Positions 1-7,350 of a stretch of DNA of 8,554 bases are shown here, piece by piece; positions within the stretch are counted from its first letter, which is position 1; every line of letters begins with the position of its first letter. The notes below the pieces were generated by a model. The model was not told the origin of the DNA. It saw only the letters and a program-made list of their open reading frames with translations, and made no database searches. The stretch spans positions 1-8,554 of the forward strand of contig JBMNNU010000131.1 in assembly GCA_050942695.1 (NCBI GenBank), given 5' to 3'. The translations under genes and the position numbers were made by a program. This DNA comes from JBMNNU01 sp050942695. Lineage in GTDB: Bacteria > Chloroflexota > UBA6077.

Positions 1-2
1 AG

Positions 3-578
3 CGCTGGCAACTGGCGTTGTTGCCAATAGCAGCCGGCATTCAGGTTGCCACCGTGTTTACCATCTCGCCTCGGGTGGCAGGCGCAGACCAATGGTTCGA
101 CTTTTTCCGCCACATCTCCTACGGGCTTCCGTTTCTAGCGACCCCTCTTCTCCTCATCATCTCACGATTGTGCGACCTTCTCGATCCATTCTTTCAGAGA
201 ATTGGGCGACATGTTAGCCTTACGCATGGTGTGTATTTCCTTGGGCTTGCATTTGCATCCTATCTCTTTCACCTACTAGCCTATCCATCAGTAACGTGGG
301 GGGGAGGTGCAGGCCAGCTCCTGACGTCCGATGTCTGGGTCACATTTCACGACATCGTGAGCCACAGATACCCGCTTCCAAATTTGCCCTTTGCGTCCAT
401 CGATGGCGTTTGGATGATCGATCCCAAATTCGAATACATGCATGGGCACATAGAGAGCGTTAAAGCGTTCTTTGAGCCGTTTTCCGTACTCAATACGGGA
501 AGGGGAACTCAGTACGAGGTATCATCAGTGCTCGTGGTGATATTCGGAGCAGTCTTTGCTTTGGGTAAAAAGGAATAA
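3..578 (+). CDS. 3' end of an unrecognised multi-pass membrane protein (5' truncated by window)
   Basis: The frame is open to the left edge, with in-frame codons reading RWQLA before a TTG at 18. The TTG is therefore not a convincing start, and this is most likely the C-terminal part (about 191 codons) of a longer gene. About four hydrophobic, membrane-spanning stretches are visible, counting from the TTG: residues 1-16, 34-49, 70-88 and 168-182. Between the third and fourth lies a polar loop of about 80 residues rich in aromatic and His residues (for example WVTFHDIVSHRYPLP). The protein ends with a last membrane helix and a short charged tail, GKKE. I do not recognise the family. Next to glycan genes, a polymerase, ligase, flippase or membrane glycosyltransferase is possible, but no diagnostic motif is seen. 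It converges on the minus-strand YfhO-like gene with only 13 bases between the stops, so it belongs to a different transcript from the rightward operon. Confidence 0.6.
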   Translation, partial: RWQLALLPIAAGIQVATVFTISPRVAGADQWFDFFRHISYGLPFLATPLLLIISRLCDLLDPFFQRIGRHVSLTHGVYFLGLAFASYLFHLLAYPSVTWGGGAGQLLTSDVWVTFHDIVSHRYPLPNLPFASIDGVWMIDPKFEYMHGHIESVKAFFEPFSVLNTGRGTQYEVSSVLVVIFGAVFALGKKE

Positions 579-591
579 CTTGGCAGCATTT

Positions 592-3105
592 CTACTGTGA
601 GGGCTTAGCCTGGCGGGACTGCAGGGCAATCGTTACCAGCGACACACCAAGTAATATCCCTGCGCTGAGAAGGCTGATCAGCAATCCCTCTCGTAATCGC
701 GGCGCCTCGTAGCTGAACTCCACACGATGGTCCCCCGCACTCCGAATAGGTACAGCCCTCCCGGCGAAGTTACCTGCCAGGATCTCCTCCTCCCGCCCAT
801 CCACCGTCGCCGTCCAACCAGGCAACAGAAAATCCATCAGCACCAGGAAGCCCGATCCATCGGTGCGCACATCTATAACAACGCGGTCGTCACCATAATC
901 GACGATATCCACACTCGATCCCTGGGCGGTCAACTGCGGGTTTTCCAGCGAAGGCGGCGTCGTCTCAAGTATCACCCGCTGTCTCAAGTCCACGTCCCCA
1001 GCCATCATGGTCTCCAACACCTGCCGCTCACTCGTCATCACAATGCTTTCCGGCACCACAATAGCCCTGGGCATCGCCGTCTTCAAACGGTACAGGTACA
1101 CCTTAGCCGTGGCCGGTAGCTCAGGATAGATCTGTAACGACACCTCGTCTACCATCTCCAAACGATCGTCTTCAATCTGAAAAGCGTGGGTCAAGTACTT
1201 AACGTTGAGAGCAGCCAGCAGATTCAAGCGATCGTGGAGACTTAGATTGTGCAGGTTCCAATCCGCCCAGCTTCCGTCCTCGTATTTCCCCCACTCAGCC
1301 CTCTCGCTTCCGATGTAATCGGAGACTAGCGCCTGGCGACGTGTGTGGAGAGCGTCGTACCACTCCACAGATTGAACCCCGAACAGCATGCCCAGGTTGG
1401 GTGGGATGAACTGCCGTTGGTAACGCTCCTCGAACTCTCGAGACGGTGGATACCCAACGATACCCTCGTAAAAGGCTCGTACGTTGTAGGTGCTTACTCT
1501 CGGAGCCCAAGAATAGACTCTGAAGGGCTCGGTTTCAGACTTCAGCGTTTGCAGCAGGGCGGGTGGGTCGTATAAAGCAGTTGGGGGCATCCACAGATTC
1601 TGAACCCAGCCCAATATGAATAGGGTACCAACGGTTAGCGTTAGAACAGAAAGCTCGAGTAATCTGTGAGTAATTCGCTGGCGTGCGCAAGCCACGAGTA
1701 GTATCGGAGCGGCAACGAGGCTAAGCACTGCTACTCCCACACGAGGGCGAAGCAGATTCAGAGCATCCAGGCCGCCGTCCTCGACAACACGATGCAGATC
1801 GTTAAATACCCCTCCCTTCCCAAACTGGAAGGCCAGGCTCAACAGCAGGTAAACACCTCCTGCCACGACTACGAGCCAACCCAATACGACCAATCCACGG
1901 TATCGACGTTTCTGTGCGCTCAGATCGAGCGCCAATCGGCGATCCAAAGCATAGGCAGCCAGGACGGCTATCGACAGAGCAGACACGAGGGAGAGGCGGT
2001 TCGGCTCTCGGAAATAGGAGAAAAAGGGCAATTGAAGAAGCCATCCATAGGCAGGGGTGAATTCCCCGAGAGAAAGGACCGTCACGATCCCAGCGAACCC
2101 GGTGTGGAAGCGCGCTACTCGATCCAGTCGCCGTATCGCCAGCAAAGCCAAAATGGCTAGAAACAGGACAGGCGCTCCAACGTAATCGGGGCGAGCTACT
2201 GCTCTCCCAGGAAGCTCAAATACTGCTGGCAGCAGGTAGCCTGCGACGAGAGCCCAGGGTTCGATGGAATCCACGGCCGATTGATTGAATCCCATACCGC
2301 TTGCTCGCATGGTTAACGAGGTTATCTCCAGGGTGGGAACAACTCGGACCGCCGCCAGGCTTAGCCCAAGTGCAACACCCAGCCCTAAGAGAAGCAGGAA
2401 GCGGATCGTAGCTCTAGAACCTATAGCCGGCCAACGAATCGCAGCAACCACCAAGCAGTACACGCCTGCTGCGGCCAATGCCGAGAGGACCGCTTGAGCA
2501 TGCCCTGCGAGAAGCGCAACGGCCACTATGATGGGAGCAAGCACCCAGTACCGCCAACTCCTCCTGATCATCAGCTCGATGACGGCTAATAGAGCCGGCA
2601 AGGCGAAAAGAGCCTTTGTAATAAACCCATTAGACGGCCAGGCCAGCACCTGGTTACCCATTTGAAAAGCTACGGCAGCAACTAGAGAGGGGAGTCGCCG
2701 CAGTCCTAGAACGCGACAGTACCAGTAAGTACAGATTCCGATCAATGCTAGATGTAAGGAAAGAGAAAGGTGAAAAGCGCGAGGCGCATCCATTAGCCGG
2801 TAGAAAAGGATATCGGGAGGATAAAAAAAGCCGTATATCGCGAAAGCCAAAGGGAAGCCTCCGGCAAAAGCCGGCGACCAGATGGGTAGGACTCCCTGTC
2901 TCAACTGCTCCCCGTACCAGGAGTACACAGGGATACTCATCAACAGGATATCGTCGTCGTAGATGGTACCACCCAGTAATATTGGCTGAATAGAAATCAA
3001 TATAGCTAAAGCGAGGAGAAAGGACAGCGCGAACATGTCCTTCCCGACACCTTTACCGCAAACAAACAATGCTAACCGAGACTTTAAGGGCACATCGGAT
3101 CTCAT
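592..3105 (-). CDS. YfhO-family integral membrane protein, probable GT-C type glycosyltransferase
   Basis: This is a large polytopic membrane protein of about 837 residues, with a dozen or so hydrophobic helices and long outer loops. YfhO hallmarks are visible (numbered from the chosen start). An acidic first outer loop, YDDD (49-52), is followed by LRQGVLPIWSPAFAGGFP and then a YPPDILF motif. SYFREPNRLSLV lies mid-protein and an NVKYL motif later. A C-terminal beta-rich block has FLLPGWTATVDG, then RAVPI and HRVEFSYEAP, before one last helix and a basic tail. In Bacillus and Listeria, YfhO-type proteins glycosylate teichoic acids using a polyprenyl-phosphate sugar, so a similar transfer on the outer membrane face is inferred here. 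The frame stays open upstream to an ATG at 3277-3279, but that start would overlap the divergent radical SAM gene and lie upstream of the best minus-strand promoter. I chose the ATG at 3103-3105 because it leaves a basic N-terminus before the first helix. The ATG at 3034-3036 (814 residues) is a real alternative. Neither has a strong Shine-Dalgarno site. Confidence 0.85.
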   Translation of the reverse strand: MRSDVPLKSRLALFVCGKGVGKDMFALSFLLALAILISIQPILLGGTIYDDDILLMSIPVYSWYGEQLRQGVLPIWSPAFAGGFPLAFAIYGFFYPPDILFYRLMDAPRAFHLSLSLHLALIGICTYWYCRVLGLRRLPSLVAAVAFQMGNQVLAWPSNGFITKALFALPALLAVIELMIRRSWRYWVLAPIIVAVALLAGHAQAVLSALAAAGVYCLVVAAIRWPAIGSRATIRFLLLLGLGVALGLSLAAVRVVPTLEITSLTMRASGMGFNQSAVDSIEPWALVAGYLLPAVFELPGRAVARPDYVGAPVLFLAILALLAIRRLDRVARFHTGFAGIVTVLSLGEFTPAYGWLLQLPFFSYFREPNRLSLVSALSIAVLAAYALDRRLALDLSAQKRRYRGLVVLGWLVVVAGGVYLLLSLAFQFGKGGVFNDLHRVVEDGGLDALNLLRPRVGVAVLSLVAAPILLVACARQRITHRLLELSVLTLTVGTLFILGWVQNLWMPPTALYDPPALLQTLKSETEPFRVYSWAPRVSTYNVRAFYEGIVGYPPSREFEERYQRQFIPPNLGMLFGVQSVEWYDALHTRRQALVSDYIGSERAEWGKYEDGSWADWNLHNLSLHDRLNLLAALNVKYLTHAFQIEDDRLEMVDEVSLQIYPELPATAKVYLYRLKTAMPRAIVVPESIVMTSERQVLETMMAGDVDLRQRVILETTPPSLENPQLTAQGSSVDIVDYGDDRVVIDVRTDGSGFLVLMDFLLPGWTATVDGREEEILAGNFAGRAVPIRSAGDHRVEFSYEAPRLREGLLISLLSAGILLGVSLVTIALQSRQAKPSQ

Positions 3106-3168
3106 TGGTGAGGGGGAATCCTGATTCAAGTTATGCGCCACCTGAAGTAAAATCGATAGCGCTGTGCG

Positions 3169-3198
3169 ATTGTAGCATTGCCCGAAAAGCTCCGGCAA
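3169..3198 (-). promoter_or_regulatory. Candidate sigma70-type promoter for the YfhO-like gene
   Basis: Read on the minus strand, TTGCCG (3198-3193) is followed after 18 bases by TACAAT (3174-3169). These match the consensus at 4 of 6 and 5 of 6 positions. Transcription would begin near 3162, giving a leader of about 57 bases to the ATG at 3105, or about 126 bases to the one at 3036. Found by eye only. Confidence 0.35.
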
Positions 3199-3216
3199 CG
3201 CATCCTGCTCCCTGCC

Positions 3217-3245
3217 TTGACTTTCTAAGCCTCGTTGGCGATACT
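3217..3245 (+). promoter_or_regulatory. Candidate sigma70-type promoter for the radical SAM/glycosyltransferase operon
   Basis: TTGACT (3217-3222) and GATACT (3240-3245) are separated by exactly 17 bases. They match the consensus at 5 of 6 and 4 of 6 positions. Transcription would start near 3252, only about 14 bases before the ATG at 3266, so the leader would consist of little more than the ribosome binding site. No operator-like palindrome was seen around it. Confidence 0.35.
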
Positions 3246-3252
3246 GCCGCGC

Positions 3253-3258
3253 GAGGAG
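3253..3258 (+). promoter_or_regulatory. Shine-Dalgarno site of the radical SAM gene
   Basis: GAGGAG lies 7 bases before the ATG at 3266. This is the strongest ribosome binding site in the window and fixes that start, which in turn argues against the overlapping upstream start of the minus-strand gene. Confidence 0.75.
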
Positions 3259-3265
3259 AAACGCT

Positions 3266-4438
3266 ATGCCCCCTATCACTCAATTAGCAAAACGCGCTAT
3301 CACAGGGAAGCCCAGATTATTCGGCTGGCTATATCAGCCTTACGCCGACTATCTTTTCCGCAAACGGCGCAACCAGCTCGCTAGCCAGTACCGCATTCTG
3401 TCTAGCCGAAGCGACCAGAAGGTGCAGGCTGGCTCTCCATTCTCCATCGGCCACGAGCCGACCCTGAAGTGTAACCTGGCCTGCAAGATGTGCTACCAGG
3501 GAGACTATCGGGAGGAAGAGGTAGGTGTCAAAGAGCTCACACTCGACCAGATAATTGCGATTTACGAGCGGATCAACGTGTTTGATACGAAACTGGTGGG
3601 TAGCGAGATCTTCATGCGCAAAGACATCTACGATCTCCTGGAATATCTATGGAAACGCCGTACACCCACCAGCCTGATGACCAACGGGACTCTTCTCGAT
3701 AAAGAAAAAATCGAGAAACTGAGGCGATTCGACAACATCGAGTGGATCAGCTTTTCGATCGACGGCTCGGAGCAAATCCACAACGAAATTCGAGGTCGCC
3801 CCTACGCTTTTTCCAGAACAGTTAAAGCGATCGCAGAGACCCTACCCTATTTTACCGTCAGCGTTAACGCCGTCATTCTCAAAGATAACCTCGATGATCT
3901 AACATCGATACTCCGCATATGTAAGAGCTTGGGTATTCCGTTCGTACATTACATCTTCGAAGAAGCCTATACCAAGTTCGATGTACGACTCACCAAGAAA
4001 ATCCTTCAAGAGAGGATGGGCTGGGGTTCCAACGATTACGAGATTTGCACCAACGTTCGCGAGGGCTTCGATTACAGCTATGACGAGTTGGCCGATGCGA
4101 TCGAAAACTTGAAAAGGGAAGGGCGACGTCTTGGCGTATATCCAGTTTTCAGCCCCGATGTCTGGTCTAGAAAGCTGCCTGAGTACTACGACGGCACCGC
4201 GCCAGACCGGTTGCATCTCGTGTGCGCCAAACTGGTGACCGATACCCCGACCTTCAGGCTAGACCATCTCGGTAACGTTCACCACTGTGGAGTTATCAGG
4301 CGCCCATTTGGAAACTTGCTGGAGCAGTCGGTTGAGGATATCTGGAACTCGGAAGAGTACCGCCGATATCGCCAACTGCTGATGGATAAGAGGTTGCTCC
4401 CAATATGCAAGCGATGCTGCAAAGCAGCGTTTATATAG
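3266..4438 (+). CDS. Radical SAM enzyme with twitch/SPASM-like C-terminal cysteine domain
   Basis: This 390-residue protein has the radical SAM cluster motif C-X3-C-X2-C at C69, C73 and C76 (CNLACKMC), which binds the [4Fe-4S] cluster that cleaves S-adenosylmethionine. Further family signatures are LVGSEIFMRKD at 110-120 (the usual GGEP loop, here GSE), LMTNGTLL (137-144) and ISFSIDG (161-167). The C-terminal tail has C320-X15-G-X4-C341, then C381-X2-C384 and C385, preceded by GNLLEQSVEDIWNSEEYR, typical of SPASM-class enzymes. The cysteine count suits one auxiliary cluster (twitch type) rather than the seven cysteines of a full SPASM domain. A basic, aromatic N-terminal stretch (res 16-37) comes before the core and may sit at the membrane. 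It is the first gene of a compact glycosyltransferase operon. No small precursor-peptide gene is visible beside it, so a sugar, lipid or glycan substrate is more likely than a RiPP, but the reaction is unknown. Confidence 0.9.
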   Translation: MPPITQLAKRAITGKPRLFGWLYQPYADYLFRKRRNQLASQYRILSSRSDQKVQAGSPFSIGHEPTLKCNLACKMCYQGDYREEEVGVKELTLDQIIAIYERINVFDTKLVGSEIFMRKDIYDLLEYLWKRRTPTSLMTNGTLLDKEKIEKLRRFDNIEWISFSIDGSEQIHNEIRGRPYAFSRTVKAIAETLPYFTVSVNAVILKDNLDDLTSILRICKSLGIPFVHYIFEEAYTKFDVRLTKKILQERMGWGSNDYEICTNVREGFDYSYDELADAIENLKREGRRLGVYPVFSPDVWSRKLPEYYDGTAPDRLHLVCAKLVTDTPTFRLDHLGNVHHCGVIRRPFGNLLEQSVEDIWNSEEYRRYRQLLMDKRLLPICKRCCKAAFI

Positions 4439-4442
4439 ATCG

Positions 4443-6230
4443 ATGAAAACCGAGCAGCGACCAGGAACAGATGCCCTTGAGCCAACAACCTTGAATAAAC
4501 AAACACCTTCAGCACTCAGCATTCAGCACTCAGCACTACTGATCGTGGCGCTGATCACCATCGCCGGATTGGCGCTGAGGCTGTTTGCTATCGACCACGG
4601 ACTTCCGCATCAATACGTACCCGATGAAAGCACCATGGTAGGAGGGGCGCTCCGTATGGGAGCATCTCAAAGCCTGCAGCCGCCCACCTTTATCTATCCG
4701 GCGCTGCTTATGTACCTGTTCGCAGGGGAGTATCTGGGGTTGCTGGTGGTGGGGCTGTTAACCGGCATGTTCGACTCCATCGCCCATTTCAAGGAGTTCG
4801 CCTACTCCGACCCCACCCTGTTTTATCTGCTACCAAGGTTGGCTATCGCTCTGATCGGCACCGCAACGATACCGCTCATCTACTGGGTAGGGAGACGGTT
4901 GTACGGCCAGTGGCCGGGCGTTGTCGCCGCTGGCTTGGTTGCGGTCTCCGTCATGCACGTGCAGATGTCGCACCAGGCTCGCCACTGGGTACCGATCTGT
5001 TTCTGGGTCTTAACCGCCCTATGGATATCGCTGAATATTTCTGAGCGAGGCCGGAAACGCGATTACGTTCTCGCCGGCCTATCGGTAGGGTTTGCGGCAG
5101 CCACATCTTTCAACGGCTTTCTGTTGATGGCAATACCGTTGATAGCCCATTGGGTACACCTTCGAAAAAGAGGGCTGCCTCTCATCGATTATCGAAGCCA
5201 CCTCTACATGCTGCTTGCCTGCATACTAGCGCCAGCCGCATTTTTTGCTCTTAACCCTTACATACTACTCCAGTTCGACCGCTTCGTCTCTTTTCACTCC
5301 CACGGCGACTCGTCCATCGGCGGCCAGATCGTTGGGCACTACGCCAATTTTTTCCAAGAAAAGAACGGTTTTACCTTTTTTGCTCACGCCACTATTACGT
5401 ATGAGCCGGCTATCACTATTCTCGGTCTAATAGGAGCCGTCCTGACCCTACGGCGTTTTCCAGCTACTGCCCCATTAGTGCTCTCATATCCTCTGTTTCA
5501 CTATTTCATGTTTGCCACGACATCTCCCAGCCTTGAGCAACGGTACATGCTGCCTGCCGTCGTGATCTGGGCTCTTCCGGCCGGCTTTGCGGGAGCAGAG
5601 CTAGTAAAGCGTTGCCTCGGCGATGGCAGCAAGCCACGCTTCTCGATCACGGCCATGGCGATTGTCATTCTAACTATTCTCGTTGCGATCCCTTCTATAC
5701 GTTATGACGAGCTACTTGCCAGGACCGATACGCGCACGCTGGCAAAGGAATGGATAGAGAAGAACATACCGGCAAGTTCAGATATCGCGGTGGAATCATA
5801 CTCCCCCCCGCTTACCCCAGATCTTGAGACTTTACGGGCCCAAAATGCCGCAGCACCCCAAAGCCTGGGCGCTCGTGACCAGTGGTTGTTGGAGAAAGGG
5901 CTGCCTCCCGGCGAGACCGCCTTCCGGCTGAGCCGTCTCAACTTGATCGACACGTCACCAAAGGTCGATAATCTCTCCGCCTACCTGGCAAACCACCCAC
6001 ATCAGTATTACGTGGTAACTGACTTTCGCTGGAAATCAGAGCACCAGGGCCATCTAGGCCTAAGGGCTTACCTGGCCCGCTATGGACGGTTGATAGCTAC
6101 TATCAGCCCATCCCAAGATGAAGGTTACGTACCATCGGATATTTTGAACAACATGGAGAACCCGTTGTTGGAGCTATGGAAGGTTGAAAGGCCGGGTCCA
6201 ATGATCGAGATTTACGAGGTGTCCCGGTGA
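4443..6230 (+). CDS. GT39/ArnT-like membrane glycosyltransferase (PMT_2 type)
   Basis: This 595-residue integral membrane protein has about twelve hydrophobic segments between residues 32 and 418 and a soluble C-terminal part of about 175 residues. The first outer loop carries D51-H-G and the acidic pair D61-E62 (VPDES), where GT39/GT83 enzymes place their catalytic Asp. It is followed by YSDPTLFYLLPRL (121-133) and an EQRYMLP motif (365-371), both typical of this class. Such enzymes transfer a sugar from a polyprenyl-phosphate donor to a protein, lipid or glycan on the outer membrane face. The acceptor here is not known. The ATG at 4443 lies 4 bases after the radical SAM stop, without a clear Shine-Dalgarno site, so translational coupling is likely. 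A GTG at 4545 is the only other in-frame start candidate before the catalytic loop that I considered, and it also lacks a site. Residues 1-31 are not membrane-like and contain a heptanucleotide repeat (4509-4536). The C7 run at 5813-5819 does not break the frame. Confidence 0.88.
   Translation: MKTEQRPGTDALEPTTLNKQTPSALSIQHSALLIVALITIAGLALRLFAIDHGLPHQYVPDESTMVGGALRMGASQSLQPPTFIYPALLMYLFAGEYLGLLVVGLLTGMFDSIAHFKEFAYSDPTLFYLLPRLAIALIGTATIPLIYWVGRRLYGQWPGVVAAGLVAVSVMHVQMSHQARHWVPICFWVLTALWISLNISERGRKRDYVLAGLSVGFAAATSFNGFLLMAIPLIAHWVHLRKRGLPLIDYRSHLYMLLACILAPAAFFALNPYILLQFDRFVSFHSHGDSSIGGQIVGHYANFFQEKNGFTFFAHATITYEPAITILGLIGAVLTLRRFPATAPLVLSYPLFHYFMFATTSPSLEQRYMLPAVVIWALPAGFAGAELVKRCLGDGSKPRFSITAMAIVILTILVAIPSIRYDELLARTDTRTLAKEWIEKNIPASSDIAVESYSPPLTPDLETLRAQNAAAPQSLGARDQWLLEKGLPPGETAFRLSRLNLIDTSPKVDNLSAYLANHPHQYYVVTDFRWKSEHQGHLGLRAYLARYGRLIATISPSQDEGYVPSDILNNMENPLLELWKVERPGPMIEIYEVSR
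4509..4536 (+). repeat. Tandem heptanucleotide repeat, four units, in coding sequence
   Basis: The four consecutive 7-base units are TCAGCAC, TCAGCAT, TCAGCAC and TCAGCAC, with one substitution in unit two. They lie in codons 23-32 of the GT39-type gene and encode a stretch reading SALSIQHSAL just before the first membrane helix. The unit is not a multiple of three, so a change in copy number shifts the reading frame. Confidence 0.9.
6216..6221 (+). promoter_or_regulatory. Shine-Dalgarno site deciding the GTG start of the first GT4 gene
   Basis: GAGGTG inside the end of the GT39-type gene lies 5 bases before the GTG at 6227. Together with the 4-base GTGA stop/start overlap, it supports the GTG start and coupled translation. 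Confidence 0.6.
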
Positions 6231-7345
6231 AGATTTGCCTCATTACTGATGAGCTTTCCCACAAACATGGATGGGGTAGATATTCCATTGCGGTGATAAG
6301 GGCTCTAATCAATCGCGGAGTCGACTTGCGCATACTCTCACCAAAAGCATTATGCACGGAGTTCGACCTTCTTGAGTATCCCGACCACCACTCCATCTCA
6401 TCCTTCCTATGGGAGACGCGCAGCCTGCTGAGTACCACATTGGCCAACTGGAAACAGGTACGCAGGATGGCTAAAGGATGCGATGTGTTGCACTGTATAA
6501 CCGAACCCTACTCGCCGGTAGCAGCAATCGCTACCGGTAACCGCCCGTTGTTTATCACGGCACACGGCACCTATTCCATCTATCCGTTAACCCGATATCG
6601 CGATGCCTTGCTGCTCAGATACGCGTACTATCGAGCAAGACAGGTGCTGTGTGTAAGCCGGTTTACAGAGAAGCGGTTAAAAGAACGAGTCAAGCGAGTG
6701 GTTACAGGGGTGATTCCAGAGGGAGTCGACTTCGATAGATTCCAAGTACAGATCGATCAATCCGTAGCTCCCACCAACAAACGCTACATCTTGTCGGTAG
6801 GTCCAATCAAACCTCGCAAGGGTTACGGTGTTTCCCTGGAAGCTTTCGCCCTGGCAAAACGAGCCCAACCCGATCTGGAGTACTATATCGTCGGGATGAT
6901 TCACGACGACAGCTTTCACCAGAAGCTTCTGGAGAAAGCCAGGAAAGCCGGGGTAGCCGACAGCGTCCACTTCCTCGGGCAGGTTTCCGATGAACAGTTG
7001 ATAGCGCTGTACCGTGGTTGCTCGATCTTCGTCCTGACTCCCCTTACCCTCGGGACTCAATTTGAGGGATTTGGCCTGATCTATCTGGAGGCCAATTCCT
7101 GTGGAAAACCGGTAATCGGAAGCTACGGTTGCGGGGCCGAGGAGGCGATCGTGAACGGCGAAACCGGCCTCCTGGTACCTCAAGGGCAGCCCGAGGCTGC
7201 TGCGCAAGCTATGTTGGAGCTTCTATCCAATCCGGAACTAGCGGCCCGCATGGGGGCCGCTGGTCGGGAACGGGCACGATCGATGAGCTGGAACGTAACT
7301 GCTGCAAAACTGGTGGAACATTATGAGTTGGCGGTGAAGGGGTAA
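6227..7345 (+). CDS. GT4-family glycosyltransferase (GT-B fold)
   Basis: This 372-residue protein is the usual length for a GT4 retaining glycosyltransferase, a cytoplasmic or membrane-associated enzyme that uses a nucleotide sugar. The N-terminal acceptor domain has the GWGRYS loop (15-20) after the first beta strand, and AHGTYS (112-117). VGPIKPRKGYG (191-201) opens the donor domain. The family E-X7-E motif is E280 to E288 (EGFGLIYLE), followed by GKPVIGSYGCGAEEAI and NGETGLLVP, which line the nucleotide-sugar site. No membrane helix or signal peptide is seen. The start is GTG at 6227, overlapping the upstream stop as GTGA, with a good Shine-Dalgarno site. Sugar and acceptor are not readable from sequence. 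Its position between a membrane transferase and a methyltransferase points to assembly of a lipid-linked glycan. Confidence 0.92.
   Translation: MKICLITDELSHKHGWGRYSIAVIRALINRGVDLRILSPKALCTEFDLLEYPDHHSISSFLWETRSLLSTTLANWKQVRRMAKGCDVLHCITEPYSPVAAIATGNRPLFITAHGTYSIYPLTRYRDALLLRYAYYRARQVLCVSRFTEKRLKERVKRVVTGVIPEGVDFDRFQVQIDQSVAPTNKRYILSVGPIKPRKGYGVSLEAFALAKRAQPDLEYYIVGMIHDDSFHQKLLEKARKAGVADSVHFLGQVSDEQLIALYRGCSIFVLTPLTLGTQFEGFGLIYLEANSCGKPVIGSYGCGAEEAIVNGETGLLVPQGQPEAAAQAMLELLSNPELAARMGAAGRERARSMSWNVTAAKLVEHYELAVKG
7337..7342 (+). promoter_or_regulatory. Shine-Dalgarno site deciding the TTG start of the methyltransferase
   Basis: AAGGGG overlaps the last codons of the GT4 gene and lies 8 bases before the TTG at 7351. 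There is no in-frame ATG nearby (the ATG at 7361 is out of frame), so the TTG start is well supported. Confidence 0.6.
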
Positions 7346-7350
7346 CGGTT

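Noticed and set aside
298..304. G7 run in the left-edge gene as a possible slippage site
   Set aside because: The frame is intact through it, and a run of seven G or C is expected about once by chance in a window of this size.
579..591. Bidirectional terminator between the convergent genes
   Set aside because: Only 13 bases separate the stops. I see no GC-rich stem with a T run there, only a short GGCTTAGCC imperfect palindrome inside the YfhO-like C-terminus.
3133..3150. Tiny ORF MRHLK upstream of the radical SAM gene as a RiPP precursor or leader peptide
   Set aside because: It has five codons and no core-like residues, and it lies upstream of the candidate promoter. It is not a credible precursor.
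3829..3836. GCGATCGC octamer (HIP1-like) as a sign of a cyanobacterium
   Set aside because: I noticed only this one copy. Genomes that carry HIP1 usually have it far more often, so it says nothing about the organism.
5813..5819. C7 run in the GT39-type gene as a phase-variation tract
   Set aside because: It encodes an ordinary Ser-Pro-Pro stretch in frame, and seven bases is short for a contingency tract. The heptamer repeat upstream is the better candidate.
6515..6537. Perfect 8-base inverted repeat (CCGGTAGC / GCTACCGG) with a 7-base loop inside the first GT4 gene
   Set aside because: It lies in conserved coding sequence and has no following T run. About one such repeat is expected by chance in 8.5 kb when short loops are allowed, so it is not called a terminator or regulator.
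6677..7207. 176-codon open frame on the minus strand opposite the GT4 gene
   Set aside because: The plus-strand frame carries clear GT4 motifs over the same bases. The minus-strand translation has no recognisable domain, so it is a shadow.
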